Part shown: in pieces, positions 24,046-31,939 of the stretch
How the letters are laid out: each line of letters begins with the position of its first letter
Numbering within the stretch: the first letter of the stretch is position 1
Assembly: GCF_900091415.1 (NCBI RefSeq)
Contig: NZ_FMHU01000001.1
Span: 1,364,001 to 1,428,000, forward strand
Length of the DNA stretch: 64,000 nt
Direction: 5' to 3'
From: Micromonospora inyonensis
GTDB lineage: Bacteria > Actinomycetota > Actinomycetes > Mycobacteriales > Micromonosporaceae
Made by a program: the position numbers and the translations under genes
The notes under the pieces: model-generated
Databases searched by the model: none
Told to the model about the DNA's origin: nothing
The model's input: only the letters and a program-made list of their open reading frames with translations

Positions 24046-24504
24046 GTGGCCCACGTCGAACTCTCGCTTTCGGACGTGTTCGTGCCGGCGGCGCGAACCC
24101 CGACAGAGCACGGGTTCGGCAACTTCGAGCAATGGTCCACCACGGTCTCCCGCGCCCTGGAACCCTGCCTTCTGATCGACGTGGAGACCAAGGTCGCCGC
24201 CGTGTCGGCGTCCGGCTGTGAACTGCTCTGCCTGGGCACGCCGGACGAGCTGATCGGCCTGCCGTTGCTCGACGGCGGGTTGCGTCTGCTCGACTTCACC
24301 GCCAACCGGTGCGAGCTGACCGAGCAGGAGGTCGACAAGATCCCCCCGCTGCTGGCCCTCTCCTCCGGTCGACTCGCCCGTGGCCTGCTCCGGGTGCAGG
24401 CCGCCTGCGCGGACGCGCCGGACGCCACCGTCGACGCCATCTCCACGCCGGTGCTCGCCGACGGCGTCGTCGCCGGCTCGCTCACCTTCTTCTCCGAGGT
24501 CTGA
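24046..24504 (+). CDS. PAS-like domain protein of unknown function
   Basis: 152 residues from GTG 24046, selected because AGAGGAGG sits 6 bp upstream; an ATG at 24013 lacks this. The protein has the order of elements of a lone PAS domain: a helix, strands CLLIDVETKVAAVSASGCELL, then LGTPDELIGLPLLDGGLRLLDF, and closing strands RGLLRVQAAC and VAGSLTFFSEV. No output domain or membrane segment is present. Small actinobacterial PAS-only proteins of this kind have no assigned role. It could sense a ligand or redox state and act through a partner. Confidence 0.65.
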   Translation: MAHVELSLSDVFVPAARTPTEHGFGNFEQWSTTVSRALEPCLLIDVETKVAAVSASGCELLCLGTPDELIGLPLLDGGLRLLDFTANRCELTEQEVDKIPPLLALSSGRLARGLLRVQAACADAPDATVDAISTPVLADGVVAGSLTFFSEV

Positions 24505-24565
24505 AGTCCGCCCGACGCGGCAACAGGCGTGTACCGGGGCCTCCTCGACGCCGTAAGGTGCCCTC

Positions 24566-24955
24566 ATGCTGGATATCGCTCTGCTGCCGGGCGAGTACGC
24601 TGTGTGCCGGCTGACCGCCGGTGCCGCCCTCCCACCCGGGCTCTGGAGCGACCTCGGCACCGGGCAGGTCGTCTCGGTGAGCTGGGCGGCCGACGGGGTC
24701 TCCGTGATCTGCCCGGTGGACCGGATGCCCGGCGGCCTTCCCGTGGAGACGGCCTGGCGGTGCCTGCGCGTCGTCGGCCCGCTGGGCTCGGTGGTGACCG
24801 GGATGCTCGCCGCACTGGTCGGGCCGCTCGCCGAGGCCAGAGTCGACGCGGTGGCATTCTCCACCTACGACACCGACCACCTTCTGGTGCCGGCGGTACG
24901 CCTGGTCGAGGCGACGGCCGCCCTGCGCGAGGCCGGACACCGGATCGCCGACTGA
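24566..24955 (+). CDS. ACT domain-containing protein
   Basis: 129 residues; ATG 24566 follows TAAGGT by 6 bp, so it is probably leaderless. The N-terminal strand block (MLDIALLPGEYAVCRL) and the second half, GPLGSVVTGMLAALVGPLAEARVDAVAFSTYDTDHLLVP in parts, resemble the paired ACT domains of the CASTOR-like group, which bind amino acids (family knowledge). There is no enzymatic domain. The neighbour 600 bp on, prephenate dehydratase, has its own ACT domain. A regulatory amino-acid sensor is the best guess. Confidence 0.75.
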   Translation: MLDIALLPGEYAVCRLTAGAALPPGLWSDLGTGQVVSVSWAADGVSVICPVDRMPGGLPVETAWRCLRVVGPLGSVVTGMLAALVGPLAEARVDAVAFSTYDTDHLLVPAVRLVEATAALREAGHRIAD

Positions 24956-25033
24956 CTTCACCCCGGGGCCGTCTCGACCTACCATGGGCACGACCCCGTC
25001 GGAACGACCTCCACCTATGTCAAGGACCGGTTC

Positions 25034-25558
25034 GTGCCCACCACCTTCTCCCGGATGCTGGCGCTCAGCCTGCTGACCGTCGTACTCGGCGGGTGCGGGG
25101 CTCCACCGGAGCTGGAGCAGCAGTCGGCCGGACGGTCGACGCCCACCGCCACCGCTGTCCCGCCCGCCACCGCCTCCCCCACCCCACCCACCGGTCTTCC
25201 GCTCCCGCCGCCGACGGGCCTGCCGTCCACCCCCGGCTCCGGCGCGGTCGCCGTCGCCTGTCGCAACGGTCCCTCCGGTGAGCAGGTCCTGCGGCTGGTG
25301 CGCGGCTCGGCCGGGGTGCTGCCCGGGGACACCGGGGTCCGGGTGCGCAGTGCGCCGCTCTGCACGGACGACTGGCAGTACACGGTGCTCGCGGTCTCCG
25401 GGTACGAGGATCTGACCGTGGTCAGCCAAGGGCGACCGGGTGCGCTCCGGCTGGTCACCGCCGGCACGGACGTCTGCACGATCGAGGTGCGGACTGCCGC
25501 GCCGACCGGGATCCGGACGCTGGCCTGTGACGGCACGGGCGGCCTGCCGGGTGCGTAG
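25034..25558 (+). CDS. Predicted lipoprotein
   Basis: 174 residues from GTG 25034 with AAGGA as ribosome site. The signal peptide ends in a lipobox VVLGGC (lipidated Cys near residue 21). A Pro/Thr/Ser-rich linker of about 45 residues (27-70) leads to a small beta-rich domain (about 72-174) with four Cys that may form two disulfides (VACRNG, APLCTDD, DVCTIEV, TLACDG). I do not recognise the family. It would be exposed on the outer face of the membrane. Its TAG stop forms part of the -10 element of the next gene. Confidence 0.75.
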   Translation: MPTTFSRMLALSLLTVVLGGCGAPPELEQQSAGRSTPTATAVPPATASPTPPTGLPLPPPTGLPSTPGSGAVAVACRNGPSGEQVLRLVRGSAGVLPGDTGVRVRSAPLCTDDWQYTVLAVSGYEDLTVVSQGRPGALRLVTAGTDVCTIEVRTAAPTGIRTLACDGTGGLPGA

Positions 25559-25568
25559 GCTGGTCGGC

Positions 25569-26525
25569 ATGCCGGGAACACCGCCGACCCGTTTCGTCTA
25601 CCTCGGCCCCGAGGGCACCTTCGCCGAGCAGGCTCTGCGCACCGTCCCCGCCGCCGAGCGCGGCACCCGTACGCCCGCGCGCAGCGTCGGCGAGGCGCTG
25701 GACGGCGTACGGGCGGGGGAGGCGGACGCCGCCCTGGTGCCCCTGGAGAACTCGATCGGCGGCGCGGTCGGCGTGACGCTCGACGAGATGGCCGAGGGGG
25801 AGCCGCTGGTGATCACCCGCGAGGTGGTCCTGCCGGTGGAGTTCGTCCTCGGGGCCCGCCCCGGCACCACCCTCGCCGACATCCGTACCGTCGCGGCCCA
25901 TCCACAGGCGTCCACGCAGTGCCGGAACTGGCTGCGGGGCCACCTGCCGGACGCGGTGGTGGTGGACGTCCTCTCCAACGGGGCCGCCGCCAGCGGGGCC
26001 GCCGCCGGCGAGTACGACGCGGCGGTCTGCGCCCCGATCGGCGCCGCCCGGCACCGACTGGCGGTGCTCGCCGACAAGATCGCCGACCACCCGGACGCGG
26101 TGACCCGGTTCGCGCTGGTCTCCCGGCCGGGCCCGCCGCCCCCGCCGACCGGCGACGACCTCACCTCGCTGGCCGTCTACATCGCCCACGACCGGGTCGG
26201 GGCACTCCTGTCGGTGCTGATGGAGCTGGCGGTACGCGGGGTGAACCTGACCCGGATCGAGTCCCGCCCGACCGGTGAGGCGCTCGGCCGGTACGTCTTC
26301 TTCCTGGACTGCGCCGGCCACGTCGCCGACGTCCGGCTCGGGGAGGCGTTGCAGGGGCTGCGCCGGGTCTGCGCGGACGTCCGCTTCCTGGGGTCGTACC
26401 CCCGGCACCGCTCCAGCGACGCGCCGGGTGACCGGCCGGTCCCCGCCCCCGCCGGCCTCTCCGACGGCGACTACACCGACGCGGCGGCCTGGCTGGCCCG
26501 CATCCGCGCCGGCACCCTGCCCTGA
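25569..26525 (+). CDS. pheA: Prephenate dehydratase
   Basis: 318 residues from ATG 25569, 7 bp after TAGGCT (25556-25561). The dehydratase domain starts RFVYLGPEGTFAEQAL, has VPLENSIGGAVG and the catalytic Thr-Arg-Phe in DAVTRFALVSR. The C-terminal ACT domain has ESRPTGEALGRYVFFLD, the phenylalanine-binding motif. It converts prephenate to phenylpyruvate in phenylalanine synthesis and should be feedback-inhibited by phenylalanine through the ACT domain. There is no chorismate mutase fusion, as usual in actinomycetes. An extra tail of about 45 residues, rich in Pro and Asp, follows the ACT domain. Confidence 0.96.
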   Translation: MPGTPPTRFVYLGPEGTFAEQALRTVPAAERGTRTPARSVGEALDGVRAGEADAALVPLENSIGGAVGVTLDEMAEGEPLVITREVVLPVEFVLGARPGTTLADIRTVAAHPQASTQCRNWLRGHLPDAVVVDVLSNGAAASGAAAGEYDAAVCAPIGAARHRLAVLADKIADHPDAVTRFALVSRPGPPPPPTGDDLTSLAVYIAHDRVGALLSVLMELAVRGVNLTRIESRPTGEALGRYVFFLDCAGHVADVRLGEALQGLRRVCADVRFLGSYPRHRSSDAPGDRPVPAPAGLSDGDYTDAAAWLARIRAGTLP

Positions 26526-26550
26526 TCCGCGCCCCGCTGCCCGGCTGAGA

Positions 26551-26606
26551 TGCCTGCAGGGGCCCCCTGCTCACCAAAATGCGTGAGGAAGGGGCCCCTG
26601 CAGGCA
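26551..26606. repeat. Dispersed hairpin repeat, copy 4
   Basis: Arms 26551-26574 and 26583-26606 pair at 22 of 24 positions (left arm starts TGCCTGCAGGGGCCCCCTGC) around an 8-nt loop. It sits between convergent pheA and the AIM24 gene, so it should stop transcription from both sides. Confidence 0.85.
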
Positions 26607-26631
26607 GTGGATCACTCAGCGGGCAGGTGGA

Positions 26632-27354
26632 TCAGCTGAGCAGGCCGCCGAGGAGGCCGCCCTGCTGCTGCTGGGTGCTGCCGCTGCCCTGGAGAGGGGG
26701 CTCCTCGGAGGGCTGGACCACCACGAAGCCCTGGCCGGCGAAGCTCATCGTGAACGCCTCGCCGGTGCTCCGGCCGAGCAGGGTGCCCAGGCCGAGCTGC
26801 TCCGCCCGGTGGTAGCCGGTCTGGAGACTCGCCGACCAGCAGACGGCGGCCTGCGGGTCGACGTAGGTTGGCGCGTCGACGTTGAGCACCACCGGGGTGC
26901 CCTTGGTGGTGATGGCGATCCGGCCGTGGCCGCTGAAGACGCAGTTGAACAGGCCGGACGCGGCCATCCCGGTGCCGCCGACCATCTTGATGTCGTACTG
27001 GAGGGACGAGTCGAAGGCCAGCACGCTCGAACCGTTGATGGACAGGGCGTCGCCGGGTTCGAGGTCGATGATGTGTACGTCCTTGGCGAAGTCGGCGAGG
27101 AAGACGTCACCCCGGCCGGTGAGCTTCATCAGCGGGACGCCCTCACCGGTGAGCTTCTGCTTGAGGAACTTGCCGAGGCCACCGGAGCCGAGGGCCTGGA
27201 ACTGCACCTGCCCCTGGTACGCGACCATCGAGCCGACGCGGGCCATCGCCTCGCCGTTCAGCTCGATCTTCAACATTTTGGAGTTCTGCAGCCGCATGCC
27301 GGGCTGAGCGGACTCCTTCTCGAGGTTCTCCGCGGAGAACAGCGCGCTGCGCAT
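26632..27354 (-). CDS. AIM24 family protein
   Basis: 240 residues from ATG 27354, with AGGAGGAAG as ribosome site; an upstream in-frame start lacks this. It is a beta-rich protein with VGSMVAYQGQVQFQALGSGG, FLADFAKDVHIIDLEPGDALSING in parts, and GEAFTMSFAGQGFVVVQPSE, as in AIM24/TRAP-like beta-helix proteins. The C-terminus is low in complexity (GSGSTQQQQGGLLGGLLS). Bacterial AIM24 proteins have no settled function; yeast Aim24 is involved in mitochondrial inner-membrane organisation. Convergent with pheA. Confidence 0.9.
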   Translation of the reverse strand: MRSALFSAENLEKESAQPGMRLQNSKMLKIELNGEAMARVGSMVAYQGQVQFQALGSGGLGKFLKQKLTGEGVPLMKLTGRGDVFLADFAKDVHIIDLEPGDALSINGSSVLAFDSSLQYDIKMVGGTGMAASGLFNCVFSGHGRIAITTKGTPVVLNVDAPTYVDPQAAVCWSASLQTGYHRAEQLGLGTLLGRSTGEAFTMSFAGQGFVVVQPSEEPPLQGSGSTQQQQGGLLGGLLS

Positions 27355-27449
27355 GGGTCTTCCTCCTGAATCCGGGTTGCCTGCCCGGAGGGTAGGTGAC
27401 CGCCGCAACCGGCGTGCCGGCGGTGGTGGGTCCGACGACCGGTGGGCGG

Positions 27450-27803
27450 TCAGCCCCAGCCCAGCTCGTGCAGGCGGTCGTCGTCGATGCCGAAGTGGTG
27501 GGCGATCTCGTGCACCACGGTCACCGCGACCTCGTCGACGACGTCCTCGTCGCTGTCGCAGATGCGCAGGATCGGCCGTCGGTAGATGAGGATCCGGTCC
27601 GGCAGGACCCCGGAGTAGTCCCAGCCGCGCTCGGTCAGCGCGTGCCCCTCGTAGAGGCCGAGCAGCTCGGGATCGCCGGGCGGTGGATCGTCCTCGACCA
27701 GGATCACCACGTTGCTCATCAGGCTGAGCAGCTCCTCGGGCACCTCGTCGAGGGCGTCGCCGACCAGCTCCTCGAAGCGCTCGCGACTCATCTCGACCGG
27801 CAC
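27450..27803 (-). CDS. Zincin-like metallopeptidase family protein
   Basis: 117 residues from GTG 27803, which lies 7 bp after CAGAAT on the minus strand; ATG 27812, three codons earlier, is the alternative. The C-terminus contains HEIAHHFGIDDDRLHELGWG, an HExxH zinc site followed by a third acidic ligand, as in actinobacterial minimal zincins. Upstream strands (NVVILVEDDPP, RILIYRRPILRICD) fit the fold. It has no signal peptide, so it is cytoplasmic. The substrate is unknown. Confidence 0.88.
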   Translation of the reverse strand: MPVEMSRERFEELVGDALDEVPEELLSLMSNVVILVEDDPPPGDPELLGLYEGHALTERGWDYSGVLPDRILIYRRPILRICDSDEDVVDEVAVTVVHEIAHHFGIDDDRLHELGWG

Positions 27804-27910
27804 GGCACCCATTCTGCCGTAGCCGGTGGCCCCGGCGACGTCCCGCTCGACGTCGGCTCGGGACGCGGCGAGGCCCCCGGCTCCGGCTCGGGACGGGCGA
27901 CGCCCCGGAT

Positions 27911-28342
27911 TCAGGACGCCAGGCGGGCGGTGAGGCTGATCTCGGCTCCCGGGGAGAGCAGCCGGGAGATCGGGCAGTTCCGCTTGGCCTCCTCGGCCAG
28001 CGCGGTGAACCCCGCCTCGTCGATGCCGGGCACCTGCCCGGTGGTGTCGAGGTCGATCCGGGTCACCGTCATGCCGGCGTCGGTCTTGTCCAGGTGCACC
28101 TTGGCCGTGGTCTCCACGGAGGTGCCCGGCGTGCCCGCGTCGGCGAGTGCCTTCGAGAGAGCCATCGAGAAGCAGGCGGCGTGTGCCGCGCCGACCAGCT
28201 CCTCCGGGTTGGTCCCCGCGCCCTCCTCGAAGCGGGACTTGAACGAGTAGTTCCCCTCGTACCCTCCCTGGCCGGTGCGGAGCGTGCCGGAGCCCTCGGT
28301 CAGGTTGCCCTGCCAGCGTGCGGATGCGGTTCGGATAGGCAT
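27911..28342 (-). CDS. osmC: OsmC family peroxiredoxin
   Basis: 143 residues. The two redox Cys are at 57 (GAAHAACFSMALS) and 123 (AKRNCPISRLL), and the conserved Glu-Glu precedes the first (NPEELVGAAHA). The MPIRTASARWQGNLTEGSG opening is typical of OsmC rather than Ohr. It reduces organic hydroperoxides with dihydrolipoamide- or thiol-based recycling. It lies on its own, transcribed away from the membrane-protein gene on the other side of a 224-bp divergent region. No OhrR or OxyR is nearby. Confidence 0.93.
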   Translation of the reverse strand: MPIRTASARWQGNLTEGSGTLRTGQGGYEGNYSFKSRFEEGAGTNPEELVGAAHAACFSMALSKALADAGTPGTSVETTAKVHLDKTDAGMTVTRIDLDTTGQVPGIDEAGFTALAEEAKRNCPISRLLSPGAEISLTARLAS

Positions 28343-28566
28343 GTCCCGACGCTATCCGACCCGCCCCCGCCCGGCGACCGGGTGCGTCCGCCGTGACCCG
28401 GTCGGGTCGTCCCCACCGTGCGGCCCGGAGCGCAGGTCACACGGCCGGCGGTCCAGCCGGCCGGGCGCGGCCCGGTGCTCCCGGCCGTCCCGGGCCGGTT
28501 GTGTCATGATTCGGCGCAGGCCCACGAACGGTGCAGATCGGACCCGCGACCGCGGAAGGGTGGCCG

Positions 28567-29424
28567 ATGTCCCAGGATCTCCCCATTCCCCGCCAGAGCA
28601 ACCGGTCCGACGGCCCGGCCATCCTGGAGTGGGGCGCGGCCGACCCCGCGCCGGAACGCCTCACCCGTACGGTGGCCGGGCTCGGCCGGGACCCCCGGCT
28701 CCCCGTCGTCCTGGTCGGGTTGGGAAGTGCCGCCGCGCTCGCCTCGCTGATGGGCGAGTGGCTGGTGATGACGCTGCCGGAGAACGGGCCGGAGGGCAGT
28801 GGCCGTCTCCGCGTCCCCGGCGGGGTCTCCGAGGTGGGCGGCTTCGGGGTCACCTACCTGGTCGGGCTGCTCGGCCTGGCCGGCGCGGCGGCGCTCGCAC
28901 TCGGCGGCACCCGCGACGCCCGGCGCAACGCCCGGGTGCTCGGCTCGGGCCTCGCGGTGGCGCTGCTCGCGCTCCTCGTCGCGGCTGCCGTCTCGCTCGA
29001 CGACTCCACCCGGCGGTCCCTCTTCTACAGCGCCGACAGCGGCTTCCAGGTCGAGTACGGGCGGGGACTGGTGATGGCGTTCGTGGCCGTGGCGCTGCTC
29101 GGCTCGGCGCTACGACTGGGCGGGTCGGCCGAACGTGGGCCGGGTCCGGAGTCCGGGGACGGCTCCCGGTCCCCGGAGCACGGGCCGGCGGCGCGCGGCG
29201 GGGCGGGCGATTCCCCGGAGCACGGGCCGGCGGCGCGGGACGGGACGGCCCGTTCCCCGGAGCAGGCGACGGCGGAGCCGGGGGCCACGGCGGAGCGTTC
29301 CGACCGGCCGTGGTGGCCGAGGCGGCGGCGCCGGGCGGCGGAGGAGCACCCGCCCGCGCCGGAGGGGCTCACGGTGGAGCCGTCCGCCCCGTTCGCCGGC
29401 CCCGAGCCACCCACCGACCGCTGA
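28567..29424 (+). CDS. Four-helix membrane protein with repeated acidic tail
   Basis: 285 residues from ATG 28567 with GGAAGGG as ribosome site. Four hydrophobic segments (about 44-66, 94-118, 126-146, 158-174) make up the membrane part. The C-terminal 100 residues are Gly/Pro/Glu-rich and cytoplasmic or extracytoplasmic; inside them the unit SPEHGPAAR recurs, encoded by an exact DNA repeat. I recognise no family. The divergent control region has a CATGAT-type -10 at about 28506. Confidence 0.7.
   Translation: MSQDLPIPRQSNRSDGPAILEWGAADPAPERLTRTVAGLGRDPRLPVVLVGLGSAAALASLMGEWLVMTLPENGPEGSGRLRVPGGVSEVGGFGVTYLVGLLGLAGAAALALGGTRDARRNARVLGSGLAVALLALLVAAAVSLDDSTRRSLFYSADSGFQVEYGRGLVMAFVAVALLGSALRLGGSAERGPGPESGDGSRSPEHGPAARGGAGDSPEHGPAARDGTARSPEQATAEPGATAERSDRPWWPRRRRRAAEEHPPAPEGLTVEPSAPFAGPEPPTDR
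29170..29264 (+). repeat. In-frame 42-bp tandem repeat inside membrane-protein tail
   Basis: Exact 26-bp words start at 29170 and 29212, and an 11-bp partial third copy starts at 29254, giving a period of exactly 42 bp (14 codons). The frame is kept, so copy number can vary without breaking the gene. Confidence 0.8.
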
Positions 29425-29599
29425 CGGCGCTCCCCGTCCGGCGCGGGTAGCCGAACCGACACCGGGAGTTGGTGGTCGATTCGCCGGGAAGCCGTGGTCG
29501 CGAGCGGATCAGCGAGGTACGGTGGCTGCCCGCCGTCACGCACCGCGAGGCTCCGACGACCATTCGGGTGGCGCGGCGGCGGCGGGCGAAGGAGGAGCG

Positions 29600-30421
29600 A
29601 TGACCCGCCCGGGACTGCCGAAGATGATCGCCACCGACCTCGACGGAACGCTCGTCCGCAGCGACGAGACGGTCTCCGCGTACACCCACGGGGTGCTCGA
29701 CCGGGTCCGGGCCGCCGGCATTCCGGTCGTCGGCGCGACCGGTCGGGGGCCGAGACTGACCGAACTGACCCGCAACGACATCCGGGCCGCCGACTACCTG
29801 GTGATGGCCGGCGGCGGCCGGGTGGTGGACCAGAGCGACCCGGACGGACCGGTGGTGCTCCGCGACGAGCGGCTTCCCGGGCCGGTGCTGGCCGAGATCG
29901 TCGCCGACCTGGAGGCGGCGGTCGGCCCGCTGACCGTGATGGTCGAGGCGCTGGACGACCCGAGTGCACCGCTCTGGGGCGACTACCACCCGAGCTGGCC
30001 CTACCAGGACCTGTTCGAGCCGCGTACCCGTGCGGAGTGCCTGACCCGCGACGTGATCAAGGCGTTCGCGCGTACGCAGGACCACCACGTGGACGAGCTG
30101 CTGGAGGTGGCGCGGGGCATCGTGCCGGCCGACGTGGCCACGCTCACCCAGGCCGGGCTCGGCTTCGTCGAGATCTGCCCGCCGGGAGTGGACAAGTCGA
30201 CCGGCCTCACCGTGGTGGCCGAGGCGCTCGGCGTGGACCCGGCCGACGTGCTGGTCTTCGGGGACATGCCCAACGACCTGCCGATGTTCGAGTGGGCCGG
30301 CTGGGCTCGGGTGGCGGTCGCCAACGCCCACCCGGTGCTGCGCGCCGTCGCCGACGAGGTGACCCTGCGCAACGACGACGACGGGGTGGCGGTGTACCTG
30401 GACCGGCTACTGTCCGGCTGA
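29600..30421 (+). CDS. HAD-superfamily (Cof-type) phosphatase 1
   Basis: 273 residues from ATG 29600, behind GGAGGAG. Cof-type HAD motifs: ATDLDGTLV (nucleophile and acid/base Asp), GATGRGPR, the Lys of motif III in KSTGLTVVAEALGV, and FGDMPNDLPMFEWAG. Family members hydrolyse sugar phosphates, flavin or other small phosphates; the substrate is not predictable. The stop overlaps the next start by one base, and the following gene is a paralogue, so the pair is a tandem duplication in one operon. Confidence 0.92.
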   Translation: MTRPGLPKMIATDLDGTLVRSDETVSAYTHGVLDRVRAAGIPVVGATGRGPRLTELTRNDIRAADYLVMAGGGRVVDQSDPDGPVVLRDERLPGPVLAEIVADLEAAVGPLTVMVEALDDPSAPLWGDYHPSWPYQDLFEPRTRAECLTRDVIKAFARTQDHHVDELLEVARGIVPADVATLTQAGLGFVEICPPGVDKSTGLTVVAEALGVDPADVLVFGDMPNDLPMFEWAGWARVAVANAHPVLRAVADEVTLRNDDDGVAVYLDRLLSG

Positions 30422-31260
30422 TGGACCCGACCCCGCCCCTCGCCACCATCCGGCCCACCCCTCGGCTCGTCGCCACCGACATCGACGGCACCCTGCTCGG
30501 CCCGGACCGGACGCTGAGTCCGTACACCGCACGGGTGCTGGAGCGGATCAGCACCCGGGGCACGCCAGTCGTGCTGGTGACCGGCCGTCCGATCCGCTGG
30601 CTACAGGTGGTGTACGAGCAGCTCCACGCGCCGCTGCCGGCGATCTGTGCGAACGGGGCGGTGGTCTACGACCCGGCCGCCGACGAGGTGCTGCGTGCCG
30701 ACCCGCTCGCCCCGGACCTGCTGGCCGAGGTGGCCCGGCGGCTACGGGCGGCGGTGCCGCGGGTGAGCCTCGCGGTGGAGGTGGTGGACAGCCGTCAGAT
30801 GCGGCACGAGGCGCACTTCCCGCTGTACTGGGACGCCGACCCGACGGTGATCCGGGCCATCGAGACGCCGGAGGAACTGCACGCCGCCCCGGCGGTGAAG
30901 CTGCTGGCGCGGGCCGGGGAACAGGATCCGGACCGGTTCACCTCCGTGGTGGCGGAGGCACTGGCCGGGCTGGCCGAGGCCACCCACTCGTCGCGCTCCG
31001 GGCTGGTGGAGATCTCCGCCTCGGGGGTGACCAAGGCCGCCGGGCTGGCCTGGTACTGCTCCCGGCTGGGACTGTCCGCCCGGGACGTGCTGGCCTTCGG
31101 TGACATGCCGAACGACGTACCGATGCTGACCTGGGCCGGACGGGCGGTGGCGGTGGGCAACGCGCACCACGCCGTCCTGGCGATCGCCGACGAGGTGACG
31201 GCGGCGAACACCGAGGACGGCGTGGCGACGTACCTGGACCGGGTCTTCAGCGCGAGCTGA
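30421..31260 (+). CDS. HAD-superfamily (Cof-type) phosphatase 2
   Basis: 279 residues; ATG 30421 shares its A with the upstream stop. Motifs are VATDIDGTLLG, LVTGRP, TKAAGLAWYCSRLGL and FGDMPNDVPMLTWAG. It is a paralogue of the preceding gene with the same architecture but only moderate similarity, so the duplication is old. ANGAVVYDPAADEVL is the cap-domain entrance seen in Cof enzymes. It lies convergent with bpa. Confidence 0.92.
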   Translation: MDPTPPLATIRPTPRLVATDIDGTLLGPDRTLSPYTARVLERISTRGTPVVLVTGRPIRWLQVVYEQLHAPLPAICANGAVVYDPAADEVLRADPLAPDLLAEVARRLRAAVPRVSLAVEVVDSRQMRHEAHFPLYWDADPTVIRAIETPEELHAAPAVKLLARAGEQDPDRFTSVVAEALAGLAEATHSSRSGLVEISASGVTKAAGLAWYCSRLGLSARDVLAFGDMPNDVPMLTWAGRAVAVGNAHHAVLAIADEVTAANTEDGVATYLDRVFSAS

Positions 31261-31275
31261 CGCCCGGTCCCGGGG

Positions 31276-31872
31276 TCAGAGGTACTGGCCGGTGCTGTGC
31301 CCCTCTCCCGTCGGCGACGGGGGCATCCCCGGCATGCCGGGGACCACCGCGCCCGGGCCGCTGGGCAGCGCGTGCCGGCCTCCGGAGCGCATCTGTTCGA
31401 GCTGCACCCGGGCGGCCATCTGCTGCGCGACCAGCGCCGCCTGGATGCCGTGGAAGAGACCCTCCAGCCAGCCGACGAGCTGGGCGTGGGCGATCCGCAG
31501 CTCGCCCTCGCTGGGGGCCTTCTCCTCGGTGAAGGGTAGGGAGATCCGTTCCAGCTCCTCGCGGAGTTCCGGGGCGAGACCCTCCTTCAGCTCGACGATC
31601 GACCGCTCGTGTATCTCCCGCATCCGGTGCCGGCTGGCGTCGTCCAGCGGGGCGGCCTTGACCTCCTCCAGAAGCTGCTTGATCATGCTGCCGATCCGCA
31701 TCACCTTGGCCGGCTGCTCCACCAGACGGGTGGGGTCCTCCTGGTGCGCCTCGTCGGTCTGAACCGTGCCCACCGGCCGGCCGTCCGGGCCGACCACCAC
31801 CACGGTGCCGGAGTGCCCGGTGCCGTCCCGGCCCGGCTCCTCGTTCTGTTCAGCGGAACGTCCTTCGGTCAT
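31276..31872 (-). CDS. bpa: Bacterial proteasome activator (Bpa/PafE)
   Basis: 198 residues from ATG 31872, 8 bp after TAAAGA on the minus strand (leaderless); ATG 31881 is the alternative. A disordered acidic N-terminus is followed by the four-helix bundle (about 45-150; RLVEQPAKVMRIGSMIKQLLEEVK in parts, WLEGLFHGIQAALVAQQMAAR in parts) that forms the dodecameric ring in mycobacterial Bpa. The end is GHSTGQYL, whose GQYL docks into the 20S proteasome alpha ring (established for Mycobacterium tuberculosis). It opens the proteasome for ATP-independent degradation of unfolded proteins. No prcBA genes are in the window. Confidence 0.95.
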   Translation of the reverse strand: MTEGRSAEQNEEPGRDGTGHSGTVVVVGPDGRPVGTVQTDEAHQEDPTRLVEQPAKVMRIGSMIKQLLEEVKAAPLDDASRHRMREIHERSIVELKEGLAPELREELERISLPFTEEKAPSEGELRIAHAQLVGWLEGLFHGIQAALVAQQMAARVQLEQMRSGGRHALPSGPGAVVPGMPGMPPSPTGEGHSTGQYL

Positions 31873-31939
31873 GGCACCCATCTTTACCCAGGCCGGGGTG
31901 CCACCGCTCGCCGGGACGCCGACCGGGCCGCCACGGTGC

